From Phoenicibacter congonensis (GTDB lineage Bacteria > Actinomycetota > Coriobacteriia > Coriobacteriales > Eggerthellaceae): a DNA stretch of 64,000 bases. Positions 32,570-41,100 of the stretch are shown here, piece by piece. The translations under genes were made by a program, and so were the position numbers. The notes beneath the pieces were generated by a model. The model was not told the DNA's origin and did no database searches. It saw only the letters and a list, made by a program, of their open reading frames with translations. Within the stretch, counting starts at the first letter, position 1. The number at the start of each line of letters is the position of its first letter. The stretch spans positions 682,001 to 746,000 of the forward strand of contig NZ_LT821227.1 in the NCBI RefSeq assembly GCF_900169485.1, in the 5' to 3' direction.

Positions 32570-33514
32570 ATGAATAGACATTTTTTACAGAGCGAAGAGT
32601 GGCTCTCATTTCAGAAATCACTTGGCAATGAAATTTTTTCAATCGTGAGAGACGATTATGAAATCTCGGCTGTGCTGAAACATACTTCCTTTGGAAATTA
32701 TCTATATTGTCCCTATGGGCCCAATTTGAAGAATAAACAGGCTCTGTGTGATTGTAAAGAAGAATTGCAAGCAATCGCGCGTCAGACCAAATCGTTTTTT
32801 GTTCGTGTTGAGCCAACCTTAAGAATTGAGCCCGATATTTTTAAATCTCTTGGGTTTGTTAAGTCTTTTAATCTAAATCCTGAAGCAACTTGGGTTTTAG
32901 ACCTCGACATTGATGAAAAAGACCTTTTAAAGGGAATTGAGAAGGAACGCACTAGATATTGGAGAGGTCGCGACAAGCGAGGAATGAAGATTCGCGTTTC
33001 CAAAGACCCTGCCGACATTGACATTCTTTATGACTTTTTAAAGTCGTGTGCCGATGAAAACAATTGGGTTGGCGAGTCGAAGGAATATCTCATCAATGAG
33101 CTAAATCAAGATTTTGCAATGCTCTACATTCTTGAGCTAGAGAAAGAGGGTGAGCCCACTGTTCCTCTGGCTGCATCACTCATGTTCGATGATGAAACTA
33201 CTCGTTTTTATGGCCATTCTGCAAACAGTCCCGAGCCTCAGCACAAAAAGCTTCGCGCCAACGGAGTTCTTCTTGTGCAGGCAATTTTAGATGCGAAAAA
33301 TGCTGGAAAGTCGCACTTCGATTTCTGGGGCATAACCACGAGTGTTGACAAAAACCACCCTTGGGCTGGATTTACCAAATTTAAGAAATCTTTTTCTGGA
33401 CGCCCTGTCATTTATTCCGGCACATGGGATTTGCCTGTCAACACTTTACAATATTCCGCCTATAGAACTTTACGCAAGCTAAACAGAGGGTTTCGTCGCT
33501 TGTTATATCATTAA
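32570..33514 (+). CDS. FemAB-family peptidyltransferase
   Basis: Probably adds amino acids from aminoacyl-tRNA to the peptidoglycan stem (interpeptide bridge). Two GNAT-like halves. FLQSEEWLSFQKSLG at the N-terminus and ATWVLDLDIDEKDLLKGIEKERTRYWRGR in the middle are family features. FYGHSANSPEPQHKKLRANGVLLVQAILDAK and HFDFWGIT near the C-terminus are the signature region. TATAAT at 32556-32561 ends eight bases before the ATG with no ribosome site. It is followed by an L,D-transpeptidase and murI, a cell-wall cluster. Confidence 0.9.
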   Translation: MNRHFLQSEEWLSFQKSLGNEIFSIVRDDYEISAVLKHTSFGNYLYCPYGPNLKNKQALCDCKEELQAIARQTKSFFVRVEPTLRIEPDIFKSLGFVKSFNLNPEATWVLDLDIDEKDLLKGIEKERTRYWRGRDKRGMKIRVSKDPADIDILYDFLKSCADENNWVGESKEYLINELNQDFAMLYILELEKEGEPTVPLAASLMFDDETTRFYGHSANSPEPQHKKLRANGVLLVQAILDAKNAGKSHFDFWGITTSVDKNHPWAGFTKFKKSFSGRPVIYSGTWDLPVNTLQYSAYRTLRKLNRGFRRLLYH

Positions 33515-33549
33515 TTAGTTGCTTTATTCGTATTTAGGAGCTTGATTTA

Positions 33550-35079
33550 ATGGCTAAACACGCGCAGCAAAACGCAGGAAAAACACAAACAATGCCCCGT
33601 GTCGACACTATAGATTCTTCTACAGTAAATGACCACTATCCAGTTGGCATGCCAATGAAGGAAGAAAAAAATCACAAGAAGACAGCTGCCATCGTCATTG
33701 GTGCTGTCCTTGGTATTCTCTTGCTCGTTTATCTGGCAGGGGGCCTTGCTTTTAATTTTATGTTCATGCCAAATTCTAAAATTTCTTCGCTTGACGTGTC
33801 TCTAAAAACGACAGAAGCTGTGAAGTCTGACCTTGATTCAAATTTCCAGAATTTTTCTGTTAAGGTTACAGGGTCTGACCTTGATTTCACCGTTGATTCT
33901 AAAAATGCTAATGTCAAAGTTGATGTTCAAAAAATTGTCGATGAAGCAATTGCTTCTGTAAATTCTTGGGCATGGCCTGTTGAGATATTCAAAATGCGTG
34001 ACTTTACCGATGTTGTGTCTAGCAACCTTGATGGAGGAGATTTGGGAACTCTCGTTAAGGAAAATGTTGATGCAGCAAACGAAAACAAAACCGATTCTGT
34101 GGATGCCCATTTGCAGTGGGACGATGCTTCTAGCTCTTTTGTGGTTGCCAGCGAAGTTTATGGGACTAAGATCGATGCGGAAGCTGTCGACAAAGCTATT
34201 TCTAACGCTATTATTTCAATGCAATCGAAAGTTTCAATTGGCGCCGACCAATACATTAAACCAAACATTTTAAAAAGTGACCCGCGTTTTGAGAGCGCTC
34301 TTAAGAAGGCCAATGAACTCGGAAAAGCTAGTTTCAAAATTATGATGGGCGACGTTGATGCTGCAACTGTAGACGGCAAAACGATTTCAGATTGGCTTGT
34401 GGTTGATGAAGACTTTAATGTGACTCTCGATAGCGATGCTGTCAGCAAATGGGCTAATGAAATTGCAGAAGGCTGCAACACTGTTGGAAGTGAGAGAACA
34501 TATGTTCGTCCAGCTGGTAACAAGGAAGTTACTGTTAGTGGGGGAACATATGGCTGGAAGGCTGACGGGAGCGGATTGGCCGACCAAATTATTGAGGCTA
34601 TTAACGCTGGCTCTACCGAGAACATCAGCGTAAATGTTACACAAGCCGCAAATGCTTTAGTTCCAAAAGGACAAGCTGACTGGGGTGGTCGATGGATTGA
34701 TGTTGACTTGACTGAGCAGCATGCCTACATGTATGACAATGGTGAACTCGTTTGGGAAACTGATGTTGTGACGGGCAACCCTAACATTGGTGATGCTACT
34801 CCAACGGGCGTTTGGATGATTAACAACAAACGCCAGCATGAAACTTTAAAAGGACCAGTAAAAGATGGCAAACCTGAGTGGGAGAGCAAGGTTGATTATT
34901 GGATGCCATTTATTGGTAATTCTCATGGATTGCACGATGCTTCTTGGCAATCAACTTTTGGTGGAAGTGCCTATCAGAATTTGAATTGGTCGCATGGATG
35001 CATTAACCTTCCTCCAGCAAAAGCAACAGAGCTTTGGAATCTTTGTAAAGTGGGTGACCCCGTTGTCATACATTACTAA
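33550..35079 (+). CDS. L,D-transpeptidase with peptidoglycan-binding domains
   Basis: Cross-links peptidoglycan stems at the third residue. A cytoplasmic N-terminus is followed by one membrane helix at residues about 42-65 (KKTAAIVIGAVLGILLLV), then an extracellular region with two PG_binding_4-like repeats (around 80-350) and a C-terminal YkuD domain. The catalytic motif is HGLHDASW, then SHGCINLPP with Cys near residue 487. Length 509 is normal for this architecture. ATG follows TTAGGAGC. Confidence 0.93.
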   Translation: MAKHAQQNAGKTQTMPRVDTIDSSTVNDHYPVGMPMKEEKNHKKTAAIVIGAVLGILLLVYLAGGLAFNFMFMPNSKISSLDVSLKTTEAVKSDLDSNFQNFSVKVTGSDLDFTVDSKNANVKVDVQKIVDEAIASVNSWAWPVEIFKMRDFTDVVSSNLDGGDLGTLVKENVDAANENKTDSVDAHLQWDDASSSFVVASEVYGTKIDAEAVDKAISNAIISMQSKVSIGADQYIKPNILKSDPRFESALKKANELGKASFKIMMGDVDAATVDGKTISDWLVVDEDFNVTLDSDAVSKWANEIAEGCNTVGSERTYVRPAGNKEVTVSGGTYGWKADGSGLADQIIEAINAGSTENISVNVTQAANALVPKGQADWGGRWIDVDLTEQHAYMYDNGELVWETDVVTGNPNIGDATPTGVWMINNKRQHETLKGPVKDGKPEWESKVDYWMPFIGNSHGLHDASWQSTFGGSAYQNLNWSHGCINLPPAKATELWNLCKVGDPVVIHY

Positions 35080-35905
35080 AGAAGAAGCACCGATTGGTGT
35101 TTTTGATAGTGGCTTTGGTGGATTGACTGTAGCTAAAGCCCTTCGAGAAGAACTCCCGCATGAAAACATTATCTTTTTTGGCGATTCAGGCCGTTGTCCA
35201 TATGGCCCACGTGAGCCAGAAGAGGTTAAGAAATTTAGCTTGCAAATTTGCAGATGGCTTGCTTCACTTAATTGCAAGCTCATTGTTATTGCGTGTAACA
35301 CCGCCACAGCTGCCGGTCTTGCAGCTTGCCAGTTAGAAGTAGATGTTCCAGTTATCGGCGTAATCATGCCTGGTGCAAGAGCTGCTGTTGAAGCCACTCG
35401 CTCAAGGAAGGTTGGCGTAATCGCAACAATCGGCACAATTGCAAGTGGGGCCTATCTAAAGGCTATAAGAAGCCTTGACTGCGGCGTTCAAGTCTTGTCA
35501 TTGCCAACCCCAGGTCTTGTTCAACTTGTTGAGGATGAACTCATTCAAGAATACATTGAGGCACTTGATGTTCGTCAGGCGCGCGTAATGGACGAGTTAG
35601 CTCCTATGATTGGAGGCGACATTGACACGCTTGTTTTGGGGTGCACTCACTATCCTCTTCTTTATACAGAAATAAAATCATGCTTTACCGACGACGTTGA
35701 GCTTGTTAACTCTTCAGAAGAAACAGCCCGTGAGGTTCGCGAAATTCTCACTCGCCGACATGAGCTTTATCAAGAAGATTTACCTGGAAAACTCACATTT
35801 GTGACTAGTGGTGTTGACACTGAGTTGCGCAATAGAATCGCTTCTAGAATCATGGGATTTGAAATTAAAGACGTTCAATTCAAAAGTTTTGACGAGGAAG
35901 AATAA
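35063..35905 (+). CDS. murI: Glutamate racemase
   Basis: Makes D-glutamate for peptidoglycan. Two catalytic cysteines lie in IACNTATAAG and LGCTHYPLL, with the N-terminal IGVFDSGFGGLTV and FFGDSGRCPYG. The open frame extends back into the transpeptidase gene; the likely start is TTG 35063 after GGGTGA, or GTG 35054, so it overlaps the upstream gene by about 17 bases. It is followed at once by rdgB. Confidence 0.94.
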   Translation: MSYITKEEAPIGVFDSGFGGLTVAKALREELPHENIIFFGDSGRCPYGPREPEEVKKFSLQICRWLASLNCKLIVIACNTATAAGLAACQLEVDVPVIGVIMPGARAAVEATRSRKVGVIATIGTIASGAYLKAIRSLDCGVQVLSLPTPGLVQLVEDELIQEYIEALDVRQARVMDELAPMIGGDIDTLVLGCTHYPLLYTEIKSCFTDDVELVNSSEETAREVREILTRRHELYQEDLPGKLTFVTSGVDTELRNRIASRIMGFEIKDVQFKSFDEEE

Positions 35906-36511
35906 ATGAGACGAGTCATTGTTGCTACTTCAAATGCACACAAGGCGCAAGAACTTGAGGAGCTTTTAAATCTATCAGACTTTAAGTTAGAGACGATGTC
36001 GGAAGCGGGCATAAAAAGCGATCCAGTTGAAGATGCAACTACCTTTTTGGGCAATGCTCAAATCAAAGCTCGAGCTGCCTATCAAGTTTGCAAGGAAAAG
36101 GGGCTTGAAGCTTGTATTTTGGCGGATGATAGCGGCATTTGTGTGGACGTTTTGAATGGGGAGCCAGGTGTTTATTCTGCTAGGTATGCAGGAGAAGGCG
36201 CAGGTCAGCCTGCGATTAATGCGAAGTTGTTTAAAAACCTAGAAGGCGTTCCTTTTGAAAAAAGGACATCGCATTTCTCGTGTGCACTCGTTTTTATTGA
36301 TGAAGAAGGAAACGAAACGTCGGTTGAAGGCAAGGTTTTTGGAAGAGTTGGTTTTGAGCCCGTTGGTGATGGCGGTTTTGGCTATGATCCAATCTTTTTC
36401 CCTGAAGAATATAATTTTGAAAAATCATTAGGTGAAATTTCAGCTGAAGAGAAAAATAAAATTTCTCATCGCTCACGTGCAGCTGCGGCTCTTCGCGAAA
36501 GACTTGTTTAG
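35906..36511 (+). CDS. rdgB: XTP/dITP diphosphatase
   Basis: Hydrolyses non-canonical purine triphosphates such as dITP and XTP. The 201 residues include the N-terminal VATSNAHKAQELEELL, ILADDSGICVDVLNG, PGVYSARYAG and DGGFGYDPIFFPEE, the full Ham1 signature. The ATG directly follows the murI stop. murI-rdgB pairs are common in actinobacteria and firmicutes. Confidence 0.97.
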   Translation: MRRVIVATSNAHKAQELEELLNLSDFKLETMSEAGIKSDPVEDATTFLGNAQIKARAAYQVCKEKGLEACILADDSGICVDVLNGEPGVYSARYAGEGAGQPAINAKLFKNLEGVPFEKRTSHFSCALVFIDEEGNETSVEGKVFGRVGFEPVGDGGFGYDPIFFPEEYNFEKSLGEISAEEKNKISHRSRAAAALRERLV

Positions 36512-36739
36512 ATAGTCTGAGCTAACAATTGGCGCAGGTACTACGCCGACAAACAGCTTCAAGAGTTCCTAGAGCTTGCTGTGCAACAAAACAATGATTT
36601 TCAAACATAATGCCACGTTGAAATGAATCGTGGTTGTCTTTTGTCAATTCATTTTTTAAGGTAGTGAGGAAATGAAGGTATAAATAGCTTTTGCTAAGCG
36701 TTATCTTTTAAGTGATTTTACAAGTTGTTTATTCTCGTG

Positions 36740-36767
36740 TTGCAATGCTCATTTTCTGTGATAAAAT
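36740..36767 (+). promoter_or_regulatory. Promoter of the tRNA cluster
   Basis: TTGCAA (36740-36745), 16-base spacer, TAAAAT (36762-36767), ending 18 bases before tRNA-His. The gap 36512-36739 upstream has no gene; it holds a short hairpin CCACG/CGTGG at 36613-36633 followed by TTGTCTTTTG, a weak terminator for rdgB. Confidence 0.6.
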
Positions 36768-36785
36768 TAGCAGGCTTGCAAAAAT

Positions 36786-36863
36786 GGTGGGTGTAGTTCA
36801 GTTGGCTAGAATGCCAGATTGTGGCTCTGGAGGTCGTGGGTTCAAGTCCCATCACCCACCCCA
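36786..36863 (+). tRNA. tRNA-His (anticodon GTG)
   Basis: Cloverleaf with acceptor GTGGGTG paired to CACCCAC, an extra G at position -1 opposite the discriminator C, as expected for histidine. The anticodon stem is CCAGA/TCTGG with loop TTGTGGC. T-arm GTGGGTTCAAGTCCCAT. CCA is encoded. Confidence 0.95.
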
Positions 36864-36933
36864 TATTTTTGAGTTGCGAGCACCAAGCACTTAGGCTAAA
36901 ATATTAAACTTAGTGCTGGCGATAATCGATTTT

Positions 36934-37009
36934 GCGCCATTAGCTTAGTTGGTAGAGCAGGGGACTCTTAATCCCAAGGTCGAAGGTTCGAGTCCTTCAT
37001 GGCGCACCA
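36934..37009 (+). tRNA. tRNA-Lys (anticodon CTT)
   Basis: Acceptor GCGCCAT pairs with ATGGCGC. Anticodon loop CTCTTAA sits in a GGGA/TCCC stem, T-arm GAAGGTTCGAGTCCTTC, and CCA is encoded. 70 bases after tRNA-His. Confidence 0.95.
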
Positions 37010-37034
37010 TTTAAATCACAGCATAGTTATTTTA

Positions 37035-37109
37035 GGGCCCATAGCTCAATGGCGGAGCAAGGGACTCATAATCCCGTGGTTGCAGGTTCGAGCCCTGCTG
37101 GGCCCACCA
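37035..37109 (+). tRNA. tRNA with anticodon CAT (Met or Ile2)
   Basis: Acceptor GGGCCCA pairs with TGGGCCC; anticodon loop CTCATAA in a GGGA/TCCC stem; T-arm GCAGGTTCGAGCCCTGC; CCA encoded. It is not an initiator tRNA, since the first pair is matched and the three G-C pairs of the anticodon stem are absent. Elongator Met and lysidine-modified Ile2 cannot be told apart by eye. Confidence 0.92.
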
Positions 37110-37148
37110 CTCAATCTCGTTATTTTGTAGAAGTGGGGATTACTACAA

Positions 37149-37700
37149 ATGACTCGTGTTTGGACTAAACAACACATTGAAGTTTTAAAACAGCTCAATG
37201 AAACGGGTCGTTATGTTGCCAAGCGAAAATTCGTTCAAAATGATCTCGGTGATGACGCTGAGCTAATGGCGCTAGTCTATGACTATCTAGTTAAATTTCA
37301 TCCTCATGTCGATCAAAATCCGGTCGATGCGGAAGTTCCAATTTGGCTTTCTTTTGAGAGAGATGCAACAATGCAACTAACTCGCAATTTTGTGATTCTT
37401 GAATTTGAGATCGATGAAGCATTAATAACAAAGGTAAACATTGCAAAATGGGGCCAGATGCTAAATTATGGCTACATTCACAAGGATGAAGATGATTTAG
37501 CAAAACATCGAGAGCTGATGAAAAACTATTGTGTTTGTGACATGGAAGCTGTGATGTCGCGTTTTTATCCGGAGCTACGTGCTGAAATAATTGAGTCTTG
37601 GAAACGTCTTTATGACGACAATGTGAAACTTGGGAGTGATGCTTCCTACGGGTTAGTTTGGGAGGTAAAAAAAGAATGGCTGAAACAGGTAATAAGCTAA
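37149..37700 (+). CDS. DUF3841 protein, copy 1
   Basis: A 183-residue protein that looks like the DUF3841 family of unknown function. Matching features are the N-terminal MTRVWTKQHIEVLKQLNETG, an aromatic-rich YDYLVKFHPH, PIWLSFERDA, and a C-terminal WKRLYDDN region ending VWEVKKEWLKQVI. No membrane segment. It begins 40 bases after a tRNA and overlaps copy 2 by 25 bases, so the two are translationally coupled. The two share the order W-x-x-Q/L start, P-x-W/YW middle, SWxRLxxD end, and are probably an ancient tandem duplication. Confidence 0.78.
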   Translation: MTRVWTKQHIEVLKQLNETGRYVAKRKFVQNDLGDDAELMALVYDYLVKFHPHVDQNPVDAEVPIWLSFERDATMQLTRNFVILEFEIDEALITKVNIAKWGQMLNYGYIHKDEDDLAKHRELMKNYCVCDMEAVMSRFYPELRAEIIESWKRLYDDNVKLGSDASYGLVWEVKKEWLKQVIS

Positions 37701-38272
37701 ATTCACCTTCAACAATCAAGCTCTATCTTAACCAGACCGATGTCGTTTGGGAAAAATTGCAAAATGAAGGCGTTGTTTTTTCTAAGTTAGACTACATTCG
37801 AAAGAAATATCAAGAGGCAGCACCAATCTTTGTCACAATCTATTCTTGGTTTGTTGGGCAAGCTTCAAGCATTGTCTCTCGTCCAGTTGGGGCAGAGTTT
37901 CCCTACTGGGCGCAACGTGAGCTTGTTAATCTTGATACCTCAGGTTCTGGGCATGTTTTTGTTGTTGAAGTTCCCCTAGATGAAGTTGTGTTGTTTGATT
38001 ACAAAGAGTGGACAAAAATTCTGCAATTTAAATATTTGGCTGAAAGCGACGATGATGAGAAGATCTTCGATAAAGAACTCGCAGCCCAAGGTGTTGATGA
38101 ATATAAAGTGCTCACAACCTCTTTTTATCCAATGCTAAAGCAGAAGATCTTGAAAAGTTGGGAGAGACTTTTTAGACATGACGCTGAAATTAAAGCTGGC
38201 GCTTCTGGAGTAAAAAGCGTTTCTGCAGCACTTTGGTGTATCAAAAAAGATTGGATTGTTGAAGAACTTTAA
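37676..38272 (+). CDS. DUF3841 protein, copy 2
   Basis: A 198-residue relative of the preceding gene. Start ATG 37676 has GGAGG nine bases upstream, preferred over the frame opening at 37658. Shared landmarks with copy 1 are KLYLNQTDVVWEKLQNEG at the N-terminus, PVGAEFPYWAQRELV, and KSWERLFRHDAE with a final CIKKDWIVEEL. The N-terminal half includes IYSWFVGQAS, in line with YDYLVKFHPH of copy 1. Identity between the two is low. Function unknown. Confidence 0.76.
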   Translation: MAETGNKLNSPSTIKLYLNQTDVVWEKLQNEGVVFSKLDYIRKKYQEAAPIFVTIYSWFVGQASSIVSRPVGAEFPYWAQRELVNLDTSGSGHVFVVEVPLDEVVLFDYKEWTKILQFKYLAESDDDEKIFDKELAAQGVDEYKVLTTSFYPMLKQKILKSWERLFRHDAEIKAGASGVKSVSAALWCIKKDWIVEEL

Positions 38273-38344
38273 AACACATCAGAGCGTCACATAAAAAACG
38301 AAATCAAGAAAAGGGGGCTGCGCATATGCTTTCCGCTTTTTTGC

Positions 38345-39223
38345 TTAGTCCCAGATGCTATAAATTCGATCTTCCTTCGAATATTTTTCTATCGCTTTTA
38401 TAGCCTGGTTGATTAGTTTTCCTCTGTCGTCAGGCAAAGTTCCAATAAATCTCGCTGGTGGTGCTTCGAATATAGCGTCATATTTAACGGATGTTCCTGG
38501 CGAAGGCTTTATGTTCTCGACTAGCACCTTGACTTCGGTGAGGCGCTCAACTGCGTCTTCTGGTCTAAACAGTCCTGCCTTGTAGTCTTCCCAAAGAGGA
38601 GTGTGCTTGTGTAGAAACATGTCGAAGTTACAGATGTTTTGAGGTTGATGTTTGTTGAAGAAATCGGCCAGGGCAAGCGCGTTTTCGGCCCCACGTCCTT
38701 CGCCTGCAACACCACTCATGATGTGCGCGTCAAAAATCATTCCCACTTTTTTAATGCGAGTGATTGCTTCAGCAGCTTGCGCTTGATTGTGGTCTTTGTC
38801 CATAAATTCAAGGACATCATCAAGTCCGCTTTCGATTCCCAGGTAAAGATGACGAACGCCTGCATCATAGAGGTTCTGCAAATCTTCATCTGTTTTTTGG
38901 AGAATGCTTGTGACGGTGGCATCCATATTAATTTCATTACACGCTGAAAATGAAGATTTGATGTAGTTGCAAATTTCAAGAAGCTGGTTTGCTTTAAGTG
39001 AAAAGGCATTGCCATCGCCTAAGAATACTCGTTCGGGATTGCCACCCTTTTTGACCACCTGATCAATTTCATTTTTTACCAAATCAAATGGCAACACACG
39101 AAACTTTAGATGACGAAAAAGACCGCAGAACTTGCACTTGTTGTGTGTGCAGCCAACCATAACGGGAAGCATAAATGCTCCTCGCTCAAAGGGACTTCTG
39201 CATATCCTTCCTTCGTAATCCAT
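38345..39223 (-). CDS. Radical SAM protein of unknown substrate
   Basis: A 292-residue radical SAM enzyme. VGCTHNKCKFCGLF near residue 23 is the C-x3-C-x2-C iron-sulfur motif, followed by FLGDGNAFSLK, LYLGIESGLDDVL and VKYDAIFEAPP. The layout resembles the Elp3/coproporphyrinogen-like radical SAM group often annotated without a substrate. No B12-binding or SPASM domain is seen. It converges on the DUF3841 pair and stands alone. The 280-base gap beyond its start, up to pdxR, shows nothing convincing. Confidence 0.85.
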   Translation of the reverse strand: MDYEGRICRSPFERGAFMLPVMVGCTHNKCKFCGLFRHLKFRVLPFDLVKNEIDQVVKKGGNPERVFLGDGNAFSLKANQLLEICNYIKSSFSACNEINMDATVTSILQKTDEDLQNLYDAGVRHLYLGIESGLDDVLEFMDKDHNQAQAAEAITRIKKVGMIFDAHIMSGVAGEGRGAENALALADFFNKHQPQNICNFDMFLHKHTPLWEDYKAGLFRPEDAVERLTEVKVLVENIKPSPGTSVKYDAIFEAPPARFIGTLPDDRGKLINQAIKAIEKYSKEDRIYSIWD

Positions 39224-39503
39224 GCATGAATTCTAGTTCGCGCCAACTGTTTTGTCAATAATTCTTTTAACTCAGAGTTTGTTCTTTGAACTATCTTTTC
39301 AAGAGTTCTTTTTTGAATTCCTAACATGAAATTGCCTAAATTAGTCAATGTAGTCAATGAGGAACATTTGTGCAAACTCTTGTTAGATTTTGCACTATAG
39401 CAAAAACATTTCCATTATTATGTGCATTCAGAAGTCGACACTCAAACCTCTTTTGATTTCTTGTAGGCGATGCTCGGTAGTTCTTGATTTTTAGTTTGTT
39501 AGT

Positions 39504-40955
39504 CTAACTAGCTTTATGGACTGCTTTTGCAAAAGCTTTTACGCAGCGCTTGGCTTTTTCTTCGTCTAAAGAAAGATATTGGATGACAAAACTGCCTTCG
39601 TTTCTCTCAAGTGTTTTTGCGTGTTTGTATTTTGACAGAGGATTAATTCGAATTTTTTGCTTCATAAACTCTTGTTTTAAAAGGTCTTCGTTTGAGTTTT
39701 GAAATCTAATTATGAAATGAAGTCCTGCGTCGATTCCATGAACTGAATATTCTTTTTCATCGAGTTCGTTTTTTAATTGAGTGAGAAAAGCGTCCCTGAT
39801 TTGCCGCGCCTGATTTTTTGTGCGACTAATGTGGCGCTCGAAGTCTCCTCGCTTCATGAACCTCGCAAGTGCAAGTTGGTCTAGTGCTGGCACAGTGCAG
39901 CTGTAAAATGAAAGATCTTTTTTCCACTTTAGAGCCAGATTGCAAGGAAGCACGAGATAGGCGATTCTAAAAGCAGCACCAAGGCTTTTTGTGAATGTGT
40001 TTGAATAAATCACTTTGTTTGAGGCGTCGATTCCCTGTAGTGTTGGGATTGGGCGACCTTCTAGACGAAATTCGCAGTCGTAATCATCTTCTATGATGAA
40101 TCGGTTTTCGCCTTCATTCGCCCATCCAAGCAATTCATATCTTCGTGCGATGCTTGTAACAATGCCTGTTGGAAATTGGTGTGATGGCATAATGTGCAGG
40201 AGATTTGCATCTGATTCGCGCACTTGTTGCACAATCACGCCGTTTTCGTCCATGTTTGCATAGGCGACCTTTAAATTATTTTTTTCGTAGATGTTAGTTA
40301 GCCTAGAATAACCTGGATCTTCAAGTGCAACTAATCTGTCCCTTCCTATTAGTTGAATTAGCAGGTTATAAAGTGTCTGTGCGCCAGATCCAATGACTAT
40401 GTTGTTGGGATTAACTTCAAGCCTGCGAGTTTCGAACAGATGTCGGGCTATTTGTTCTCTTAACTCTGGGGCACCTGTGCTTTCAACCTCACATGTTAGA
40501 GTGGATTCATTTTCTTGTGAGAGCGTGTCTCGAACGCATTTTGCCCAAGTAGCCATGGGGAAGGACTTTTGAAGAATTCCAGAACCCGTTAGGTCAAAAT
40601 CGATTAGTCCGTCTCTTTGATTATTTGTTATTTTTAGTTCCCCTTCGGAGTTAGGTGCGTGTTTTTTCTTTAAAGTGGATGGCGCTTGAGTGCATGCGAC
40701 AATTCTGTCTCCAAAAACATCATTTACGAAGTAACCATGTCTCTCAATTGACCTGATGTAGCCTTCTGCGTTCAATTGTTGATATGCTGCCTCGACTGTA
40801 ATTAACCCCACATTAAGATTGGAAGCGAGATTTCGTTTGGAAGGAAGACGCGCCCCTGGAGCTATGTTTCCTCGTTCAATGTCATTTTTTATGCACTTAT
40901 ACAAATAAAAATAAAGAGAGTCGTCGCCTTTTTCGTTTAGGTCATATGTGAGCAA
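39504..40955 (-). CDS. pdxR: MocR-family regulator of vitamin B6 synthesis
   Basis: GntR-type winged helix (residues about 10-75, with GARLPSKRNLASNLNVGLITVEAAYQQL) fused to an aminotransferase-fold domain (about 120-480). The PLP lysine lies in YSNTFTKSLGAAFRIAY, and GSGAQTLYNLLIQL and DDYDCEFRLEGRPIP match the fold. Length 483 is typical. It is divergent from pdxS-pdxT, the usual arrangement for PdxR, which senses PLP and activates pdxST while repressing itself. The direct repeats between them fit its operator. Confidence 0.9.
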   Translation of the reverse strand: MLTYDLNEKGDDSLYFYLYKCIKNDIERGNIAPGARLPSKRNLASNLNVGLITVEAAYQQLNAEGYIRSIERHGYFVNDVFGDRIVACTQAPSTLKKKHAPNSEGELKITNNQRDGLIDFDLTGSGILQKSFPMATWAKCVRDTLSQENESTLTCEVESTGAPELREQIARHLFETRRLEVNPNNIVIGSGAQTLYNLLIQLIGRDRLVALEDPGYSRLTNIYEKNNLKVAYANMDENGVIVQQVRESDANLLHIMPSHQFPTGIVTSIARRYELLGWANEGENRFIIEDDYDCEFRLEGRPIPTLQGIDASNKVIYSNTFTKSLGAAFRIAYLVLPCNLALKWKKDLSFYSCTVPALDQLALARFMKRGDFERHISRTKNQARQIRDAFLTQLKNELDEKEYSVHGIDAGLHFIIRFQNSNEDLLKQEFMKQKIRINPLSKYKHAKTLERNEGSFVIQYLSLDEEKAKRCVKAFAKAVHKAS

Positions 40956-40970
40956 TTTAATTCCTCATTT

Positions 40971-41014
40971 TGGTCTTATTGATTAACCTAATCTGGTTCT
41001 ATTATGGTCCTATC
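40971..41014. promoter_or_regulatory. Likely PdxR operator (three direct repeats)
   Basis: TGGTCTTATT at 40971, TGGTTCTATT at 40994 and TGGTCCTATC at 41005 are near-identical direct repeats, spaced 23 and 11 bases apart, in the pdxR/pdxS divergent gap. MocR regulators are known to bind direct repeats. A TTGACA follows at 41028-41033 as a -35 for pdxS, though its -10 is weak, as expected of an activated promoter. Confidence 0.6.
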
Positions 41015-41100
41015 ATTTTATTAAATTTTGACACTATTCCTAGGCTCAAAACTTTCATAACATGTCAAAAGTTAATTGTTCAACACAGAAAGGCTCAACG

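Noticed and set aside
36512-36739. Extra RNA gene between rdgB and tRNA-His
   Set aside because: TTCAAGAG-like bits recall a T-arm but no stems close; only a weak hairpin is present.
39106-39375. 89-residue minus-strand frame overlapping the radical SAM start
   Set aside because: Two-thirds overlaps the radical SAM gene in another frame; no ribosome site or recognised domain.
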